A stretch of 64,000 bases of DNA from Spirodela intermedia. Taxonomy: Eukaryota > Streptophyta > Magnoliopsida > Alismatales > Araceae. Shown here in pieces: positions 56,783 to 64,000 of this stretch. Position numbers and translations under genes: made by a program. The stretch lies in assembly GCA_902729315.2 (NCBI GenBank), contig LR746280.1:282001-346000 (forward strand), written 5' to 3'. Below the pieces are notes generated by a model. That model was not told the DNA's origin and made no database searches. It saw only the letters and a list, made by a program, of their open reading frames with translations. The number at the start of each line of letters is the position of its first letter. Within the stretch, counting starts at the first letter, position 1.

Positions 56783-59700
56783 ATGGCGTCTACAATGGCC
56801 TCCGTCTCCAGAGTCCTGCACAGAGACCTCAAGTTGCGGTCTCGAGATGGGTTCGCCCGTAGGAGCTCCTGTGCGGCCACCGCTGCCGTCAGAAAGATGG
56901 CAACGCCTCTGGGTACCTACCTTGCTTCTCGTATCCTGCTTTGTGTTTTTGGTTTGAGGAAGCGTTCAGGGTTTTGTTCGGGTTTTCGATCCGCGGTGCC
57001 GTTTGCTTGTTTCTTCGGCTCGAGTATGGATCGGAGAGATGGTTGACAGTTTCTGGGACGTGTATTGGGCGACAGCGGCGGGTCCGAGAAGCGTGATTTC
57101 CTTACCTGGTGGGAGAACTTTGAGCTCTTCAATTGCTGGGTCGACACCTTCATTCATTCTTCCTGTTCCCAGGTACATGCCAGCTAACGATGCTTTTGAT
57201 ACGATACTAATTTCCTTGAAAGGTTAATATTCAAATATGCTCGCGTTTCCGTGGTCATTACCCGAGTTCATGTTTCATGTTTTTTTGCTCTTCGTGTTTG
57301 TAAATTGGTATAAGGAAATATGGGGTATATCTTCGCTAGGAAATCAAAATAAGAAGCGGGGACGTTGACCCTATATCATTCGTTTCATCTCCCTATATTA
57401 TTCGTTTAAACTGCGGCGAAAACTTTGTCCATCGACCACTTTATTTCTGCAGGATGACGTTGACCAGGTAAAGCTGTAGCAAATAGCTCCAGTGAGTCTC
57501 TGAATAGCTTGAATAGTGAATGCGTTTTGAGGAATGACCCATTGTGTGCGAATTCAGCAGGAACCACCGACTGTTATGCCGAGCTGAAGCAGATGTTTCT
57601 GGAGATGTTCCCATTAGTCCTAGCGGAATAAGCCAGTACGAGAGGATAGTTGAACTGCTTACTACCCTTTTCCCAGTTTGGGTAACTTTTCTCTCTCCCC
57701 CTCCCTCCCTCCCCTATAAGATCCTCTAATTTTCTTTGATAACGGTTAGTTTTGGAGTATTCTCAAGGAAGCGGCTTTTTATTTGGACAGGTCATGTTGG
57801 GGACAATTCTTGGTATATACAAGCCAGCAGCGGTATTGCTTCCTCTTTGATCTTCTGATAATCCATATGGAGAACTTTTTCTTTATATTTGGTTGGAAAG
57901 ACAGCACGGGGAATGACCTCTTGTTGCTTACAGTTTGAACTACTGGGTCCTTCACGCAGGTTACATGGTTGGAAACAGACCTCTTCACTGTTGGCTTGGG
58001 TTTTCTTATGCTCTCAATGGGCCTGACTCTGACCTTTGAGGACTTCAGAAGATGTATGCGAAACCCATGGACTGTAAGATGCAACCCTGACCGCCTTCAA
58101 AGAAAAGAGACTGTCGCCGGCCTATCTTTACCCATGTGTTCCGACAGATTTCACCATAATTATTCTCACGAACCATTTATTGGCAGGTTGGTGTGGGTTT
58201 TCTTGCGCAGTACTTGGTCAAACCATTGCTCGGGTTCCTCATTTCAGTGGTATGTTTCAAGTAGTTGGTAAAAATTTTATTGTAAAAAATCATTAATAAA
58301 AACCCTGATTTGATGGGCTTTTTTCCGAGGTCCTTCCTGGAAAAACATTTAATGTCTCATTCTTTTAATATATGATCTTCAATGGCTTCTTGAAGTAGCA
58401 ATGCAACAGTTCACCCGGGACATATGACTCTTCTGCACCATGATCTGACATCAAGCGCGGAAAATTATAATAAAAGTGCGAATTAAATCTGAAGTCTCCT
58501 GGAGCCAAGCAAATATGCCAAATTACTGGGGCACTTGATCCTTGAATAAAAAAATCATGCACACCTACACTTTCGCTGTTGTTGCTCTATCTTCCTTTCC
58601 TGTCTGAAGCTTTTATCCTCGCTGCTTTTCTTGAATAAAAAATCTCGTGCAATGATGATATTTTTAATCAATGTTAATCCAATTAAATAAACAAGGGCTC
58701 TTTGTCATACCCACGGATGCAAAAATTGTGCTTTGAATATTTAGATACACAAAACCACCTTTTTGTCCATATCACTTTCTGACTTTAGATTTCATAGCCG
58801 CATATTTATAAACTAGCTTCCTGGTTGCTTCTCTCGGTTTCTACTCTTTTTCTTTCATTCAATTCTCTACATTTCTTGAACACTCCAGATTGAAATTCTT
58901 TGATTCTTGCCCTATGTTCTTTCGGAATTGTATGTCTCGTCGGCAGGCATTAAATTATGTGCTTTGTCTTTTTTTTTTCTTTGTTACTTGCTGACACGAG
59001 GGGGAATGGGCCATCTTGCTCATCCTTGCATTCTATAATCTATTTCCAAGTTACCTGGTTTCTATGATTTGCAGAGTCTAAAATTACCTGCTCCTCTTGC
59101 AACTGGTCTCATCTTGGTTTCTTGCTGTCCTGGAGGCCAGGCGTCTAATGTTGCTACGTATATATCCAAAGGAAATGTTGCACTTTCTGTCCTCATGACA
59201 ACGTAAGTTTACATCATGATATCGCTGATCATTTAGATTTCGGTGCCACGTAACCAGTAATCTACTGAAGACAAAATTTACCATAATTTTCCCTGAGATG
59301 CCTGTGAAGCCGTCACCGCCTTGCTTTTTGAGAGTCTTGATTGTTAGTGACGTTCATTCAACTCTATATGCTTCTATGTTCTTAACTAATCTTATTAGGC
59401 AAACCCTAAAGGGTGTTATAACTGGCATCTGTATCTGATGTGGAAAATTGGAAATTATTAAATTGGATATTTTCTACCTTAATTGAAGATAGAACCACCC
59501 CTGGCTCGTGTCTGGAGTCAGTGGAGCAATCCTCCGTACTATCATAATATTTTATTCCTCTGCTCCAATGTTTTTATTGGAAAGAGTTTACCCACAATAT
59601 TTTACCTTTATAAAGTTGATGATTCCAATGCTGATCCTGCTGTTTGTTTCCTCTGATGCACTGATCATGTGTGTACAAGCTACTGCATGGGTCCATCGAA

Positions 59701-60992
59701 AGATCAGTTTTTTTAAAAAAAATTGCTTTTTTTTCTAAAAATGAAGCCACAATATTTGTTGTTCTATCTCAGGTGTTCAACGATTGGTGCTATCATAATG
59801 ACGCCGCTCCTCACAAAGCTTCTTGCTGGACAGCTTGTCCCTGTTGATGCGGCAGTATGGACTCATATTTTCCTCAATTTTATTGAAGATTGAAATTTAC
59901 ATATTTATAAACCAAGATATATTTATTTTCTTCTCACTTGCAGGGCCTGGCACTCAGCACATTCCAAGTCGTCTTGTTGCCAACCATCATCGGAGGTAAC
60001 CGGAAGACATTCGCAGAAGATTGCATTTCTTCCTGTCATGGCATTTTCATGCGCATTTACCGAAGGAGATGGGTTTGACTTTCTCTTCCCTTTTGGCAGT
60101 GCTGGCTCACGAGTATTTCCCCAAGGTCACTGAACGGATCATCACATTCACCCCGCTGATCGGTGTCATCCTCACCACGCTGCTTTGCGCAAGCCCTGTA
60201 AGTTAGCATTTCTCAGGTTGAGCTGGATCAAAGCTTGAGCTGAGGCTCCCAACTAATTGAACCTCCCCCTCCTTGGTTTTCCTCTTCCTGTGAGCCAGAT
60301 CGGACAAGTCGCCGAGGTTCTGAAGACGCAAGGAGCCCAGCTTATTGCCCCAGTGGCTCTCCTCCATGCGGCTGCCTTTGGGCTGGGTTACTGGTTTTCA
60401 AAGTTCTCATCTTTTGGGGAATCCACTTCTCGCACAATCTCCATAGAATGTGGGATGCAGGTATTTATTTTCGCATAATTTAGCCTGGGTAATTGCTAGA
60501 GTCACCGGATCATCCAACTCATAACCAATTGGCGACTAGTGGAGTGGGCCCATCTTCTATAATCACAATTTATTTCTATAATAACCAATATGTATTTATT
60601 TTTAGCATCCCCCGTCTGATGTGGGTCAGCTTTTGGGCTCTGCCCCATGGACAGCATGAGTGGAGTACATTCAGCCTGGGAGCAACCACTGGCTTCTGAT
60701 AGCATGCTATTAGATTTAATGGTCCATCTGCATTGAACTGACTTGGCGATGAGTGGATTAGGCCCATTGTTCTACTCGCGTGTGCTTATTTCTGTAGTAA
60801 TTTAAGACTGAACTTCAATTAATATAATTATACCAATGGGCTGGTGGGGAAGAACACGTTATGTCTGAACTTGGATTTATCCGAAATTTTTAAAGGATGA
60901 TAGTACTTTTCCAGTACAGAAATCAGTTTCTATTTTCTTTATTTTTAGACTACTGAGAGGAGATCAGTGGCTTATGTTCTTCTTCTTAATCT

Positions 60993-61037
<45 letters not shown>

Positions 61038-61417
61038 CAGAGCTCTGCGCTTGGATTCCTGCTTGCACAGAAGCACTTCACGGATCCTCTTGTGGCCGTC
61101 CCTTCGGCTGTGAGTGTGGTGTGCATGGCGGTAAACTTCTCAACTTGCTGTGATTGAGGATGGGCTCCTCCTCTTCCCGACTAATTTCGCCTATATTGTC
61201 ATTTTCATTGCTTGCTGTTCTTCGTACCCTGCTTCTTCCGCAATGAAATTTGTGAATGCATTACTCTCTGAATGCGGTCTCATTCTCGAGGCTTTCCTAA
61301 AACGAGCTCTGAAAGTGACGGGCCGTCTGACCATGACAGCTTGGTGGGAGTGCTCTCGCTGTCTTCTGGAGGAACATACCCGTCCCGGAGAACGACAAGG
61401 ATGACTTCCAGGAATAA
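56783..61417 (+). CDS. BASS1: Probable sodium/metabolite cotransporter BASS1, chloroplastic
   Basis: Bile acid:sodium symporter-family carrier of the chloroplast envelope. The N-terminal exon 56783-~56912 ([20 protein letters not shown]..) is Ser/Arg-rich like a transit peptide. The core exons follow in phase: ~57561-57681 ([20 protein letters not shown]), 57791-57832, 57960-58073 ([20 protein letters not shown]), 58187-58249, 59075-59202 ([20 protein letters not shown]), 59773-59854, 59944-59995, 60100-60197, 60299-60460, 61041-61130 and 61340-61417. The last exon ends [14 protein letters not shown]. The [14 protein letters not shown] and [14 protein letters not shown] segments are the conserved crossover/ion-site regions of the family. 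The join between exon 1 and 57561 is unresolved: phases do not match directly, so a small exon may lie between. A (TC)n at 60995-61033 forms the pyrimidine tract before the 61041 acceptor. Confidence 0.92.
60995..61033. repeat. (TC)n serving as polypyrimidine tract of a BASS1 intron
   Basis: 39 nt of pure TC ending 7 nt before the AG acceptor of the 61041 exon. Confidence 0.9.
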
Positions 61418-61639
61418 ATTCCTGGATTTGTTTTTTCTTCTTCTTCTTCCTTGGAGTTATTCCAGGAATGAATTCTCGCAAATGCTCATCATTTGTTCGG
61501 AGGAATTCCCGCGAATTCTTTGCAGAGGTGTGTAATTTATGATACCCGGATTTTTTTTATTTTTTTGAGGGATTTTTTGAACTGGTTGACTACAGCTAGC
61601 CCAAATATGGGAATAAGATACTGCGGTTTGACCAAAGAT

Positions 61640-61910
61640 TCCCCCTTTTTCTCCCCATTTGGTCATCCGATGCACTTGGACTCATGCGCTGTGTCCGTTG
61701 ACCCACAGTTGATTGGCGCCTCCTGAAGTCAAACCCAGCTGGTGACCGCTTTGTGGGATTGGGGAATGCCATGAGCCCCCTCTTTCTCGCCGTTTGGTCA
61801 TCCGATCCACGTGAACTAATGGGCTGTGCCCGTTGACCCACAGTCGATCGAAGCCTCCCCTAAAGTCAAACCGGGCTGGTGACAGATGGATTCTGTGGGG
61901 TTAGGAAATG
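61640..61910. repeat. Imperfect ~135-bp tandem duplication
   Basis: TTTGGTCATCCGATGCAC (from 61658) recurs as TTTGGTCATCCGATCCAC (from 61793). CGTTGACCCACAG at 61696 recurs at 61831, and AAGTCAAACC recurs likewise. The offset is 135 nt throughout, with scattered mismatches. Confidence 0.8.
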
Positions 61911-62656
61911 TCGTAAGCCTAAAAGGTGGATCCCCACGTAGGTCGAGTAAGTCAACGCTAATCGTCTGCTTCCTCTCAGCCATCTCCCACATTCTCTTCG
62001 GGGTTTCAATGGACAGATCACCCGGTCGACCTCTAGCTAGCGGTTTTTATAATGGCCAGCAAGTGGCGGGGAACGTCAGCTTTGACTTTCTCACGTTGAA
62101 GACGGTCACAGAGACTTCGAATCCGAACTTCGACCGCGAAATCCGACGGAATCGTTTCATCCACGACAACGCGGATCCTGACGGTGTCGGTCCCTGTATT
62201 GGGCCTCGTTTGGCCACCAATGCAGAGAATATTCCTCGCCGACGAGATCGACGGCGCACGTGTCGGTCCTAGTCGAACCGGACTAGATCCGGATCAGACC
62301 TTTGGGCGGCAAAAAGGCTGCCTTTTTTATAGTACGCCCCCCCCAAAAGAAAAGAATCTGATGTTCTACCCTCCGAAAAGCAGACGTATCCCCGTCACAT
62401 ATATTTAATATTCAAAATATAAAAAAATAGATAAAGTTTATATTTTGGCTGCTGACGTTGACGCATTAAAATATCCCGCTATTTAATGGAGCTATTTAAT
62501 ATGTCATCAACGGCGTTTTTTTCCACATTGACCTCCCAGATGGCAGAGACTGCTGCGGTCCCAATGGCTCCTACGTTCTCGACCGTCCGATCCGTGGGCC
62601 TGCCCGTCGGATCACTGCGTTGGGTTCCGTCAACCGCACGGAGTAGTGAGAGGAGC

Positions 62657-62660
<4 letters not shown>

Positions 62661-62692
<32 letters not shown>
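62661..62692. repeat. (GA)n microsatellite
   Basis: 32 nt of pure GA ~435 nt before the LEUNIG-type start. Confidence 0.9.
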
Positions 62693-62696
<4 letters not shown>

Positions 62697-62852
62697 TCTG
62701 GGACGATACAAATTCGCACAACAATCACACGGTGCGTGTTTATTTGCAATTCCTAATGGAGATGGGGGTAAGATAATATTTTTCGAGAAATCATGAACCT
62801 GGTTGCAGTATTCCTACTCAGCTGCCTTCCGCCCTAGCGAGGTCCTTATTTG

Positions 62853-62856
<4 letters not shown>

Positions 62857-62890
<34 letters not shown>
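62857..62890. repeat. (TC)n in the probable leader of the LEUNIG-type gene
   Basis: 34 nt of pure TC, about 235 nt before the start codon, pyrimidine on the sense strand. Confidence 0.9.
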
Positions 62891-62895
<5 letters not shown>

Positions 62896-63126
62896 GTCTC
62901 TGTGATTTTGCCCTCTTCTGCTCTCTTGCCGTCAGCTCGTATCTTTGGGGGCTGGGTGGATTTGTGTTCTGGTAGGAGGGCGACGAAGCAGGAGATTTGA
63001 GGAGGGATTGCGGAGGGGAGGGGGAATGTTCCCGGGAGAACTGGATACTCGTAGGCGGCGGCGGGGGATTCCTTGACATTGCTTGGCGGGTTGTTGGCCG
63101 GAAGTTGCTGTTGGGTTAGCGGAACC

Positions 63127-63158
63127 ATGTCGCAGACCAACTGGGAGGCCGATAAAAT
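63127..63158 (+). CDS. LUG: LEUNIG-type transcriptional co-repressor, first coding exon
   Basis: The ATG opens MSQTNWEADKM, with the last Met split as AT|G over a GTGAGA donor at 63159. This is the exact start of LEUNIG/LUG-type co-repressors, which continue with LDVYIHDYLVKR (the LUFS/LisH domain) in the next exon. LUG works with SEUSS and recruits histone deacetylases in the nucleus. The next exon is beyond the window: 63159-64000 is T-rich and reads as intron 1. The assignment rests on only 11 residues, but they are distinctive and the splice phase fits. Confidence 0.75.
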
Positions 63159-64000
63159 GTGAGAGCTCTGCGATTTGAAGTGTCATCCTTGTTTTCTTTT
63201 TCGTCACTCGTTTGGCCCTAACTTGCAAAGCCTTTTATGGATAAAAGTTTTCACCAGGCTTGGGCTAGGGTTTCGGCGCTTTCTCCCGTCTGATATGGTC
63301 TTTTTTCAACGAAGACACTTCCCAACTTCTTTGTCTTCCCGTTATCTGAATTGCTTTTGTCGTGAGAACTTATTATTATTTTGGTTAAAGTGTGGTCCTT
63401 TGTCTAATATTACCTTGTATCAAGTGTGCTTTGCTCACTTGCTATAGTTCTTGTCCTCCCACCCTCTCTCGTTTTCGTTATCTTCAGCTAGGGTTCCTGT
63501 TATTCCCTGTGTTGTCGGTGATCCTATAACTCGCTGTTGCAGCTTCCTCATTGGGTCGTTTTTTTATCTTTCTGTTTGAATTTTTCCCCTCCTGTTGTTA
63601 TGATTGCCTATGTTGTCATATTCCGATTTCCTCGTCCATTTTCTAGCATATTCATATGGATCCTCAAACCTCCCACTATATCACGCGTTTGCTTTCGTTG
63701 GCGACGTGTGTTCCTACTGGGCCTTTGGGCGACTTCTTATCTTTCTTACATGGTGGCCCGAAGTTTCTGATTTTGCCTTAATTCGTTATTTGAGTTAATT
63801 GCCGGTATGCTTTCGCTCCCCCTAAACCCATACCGGCCGTCTGACTTTTGGTTGGAGTGTTGTTTTTTGCTTCTCCCCATGGTTTTTGTCGAAACGAGTT
63901 TGTCAACTTAACCCCGGATAAAGCTGGCAATATTTCTTCCCGTCCAATCTATCGCTAACATGAATGCTCTTGAATGATGAAATGATACTGATTCAGTCCT
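63159..64000 (+). other. Intron 1 of the LEUNIG-type gene (to window end)
   Basis: Starts at a GTGAGA donor, is pyrimidine-rich, and shows no exon matching the LUFS domain. Open frames here are T-driven. Confidence 0.55.

Larger units (their letters stand above)
61418..63126. other. Intergenic region and leader before the LEUNIG-type gene
   Basis: It contains an imperfect ~135-bp tandem repeat (61640-61910), several TTGAC words, a C run at about 62336-62344, (GA)n at 62661-62692 and (TC)n at 62857-62890. The last ~270 nt are probably 5' UTR or leader of the next gene. Confidence 0.55.

Overview
This is a flowering-plant nuclear window. Genes have many exons with GT..AG introns, and the proteins include plant-only families (NPH3/RPT2-like, BZR1-like, HHO/NIGT1, BASS1, PDR-type ABCG). 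Several genes have very GC-rich third positions (NRL, ABCG, receptor kinase, HHO, BZR1-like). Long (GA/CT)n tracts recur roughly every few kilobases. High-GC genes, short introns and abundant GA tracts would fit a compact monocot genome such as the Alismatales, but the species cannot be fixed from this sequence.

Layout. 0-1.4 kb (+): 3' end of a STRAP-like WD40 gene. 1.9-9.3 kb (+): complete CCR4-6-type deadenylase gene, 15 coding exons, followed by a tandem second copy of its last exon. 10.5-12.8 kb (+): conserved plastid-targeted protein of unknown function. 13.3-15.7 kb (-): N-acetyltransferase NAA50. 17.1-18.5 kb (+): NPH3/RPT2-like protein without a BTB domain. 18.5-35.6 kb: repeat- and AT-rich stretch with no intact gene. 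It holds two decayed PI-PLC-X-type gene pieces, a rearranged segmental duplication, a retrotransposon LTR fragment and a dead BAHD acyltransferase. 35.6-38.3 kb (-): coiled-coil protein with an HNH-like segment, function unknown. 40.5-42.6 kb (+): HHO/NIGT1 GARP transcription factor. 44.1-45.0 kb (+): very short BZR1-type protein. 45.6-53.1 kb (+): full-size PDR-type ABCG transporter, 24 coding exons. 53.3-55.5 kb (-): LRR receptor pseudokinase, convergent with ABCG. 56.8-61.4 kb (+): chloroplast BASS1 transporter. 63.1 kb (+): first coding exon of a LEUNIG-type co-repressor, running off the window.

The genes look like unrelated single genes, not a pathway cluster. I did not find a clear new biological system. 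The most unusual items are the duplicated CCR4-6 terminal exon, a hidden ~27-nt degenerate minisatellite in a CCR4-6 intron, the short BZR1-like gene, two GC-AG introns in the ABCG gene, the rearranged duplication around the PLC relics, and (GA/CT)n tracts lying between direct repeats. Exon borders were derived by hand from splice signals, reading-frame continuity and family homology; no transcript evidence was available.
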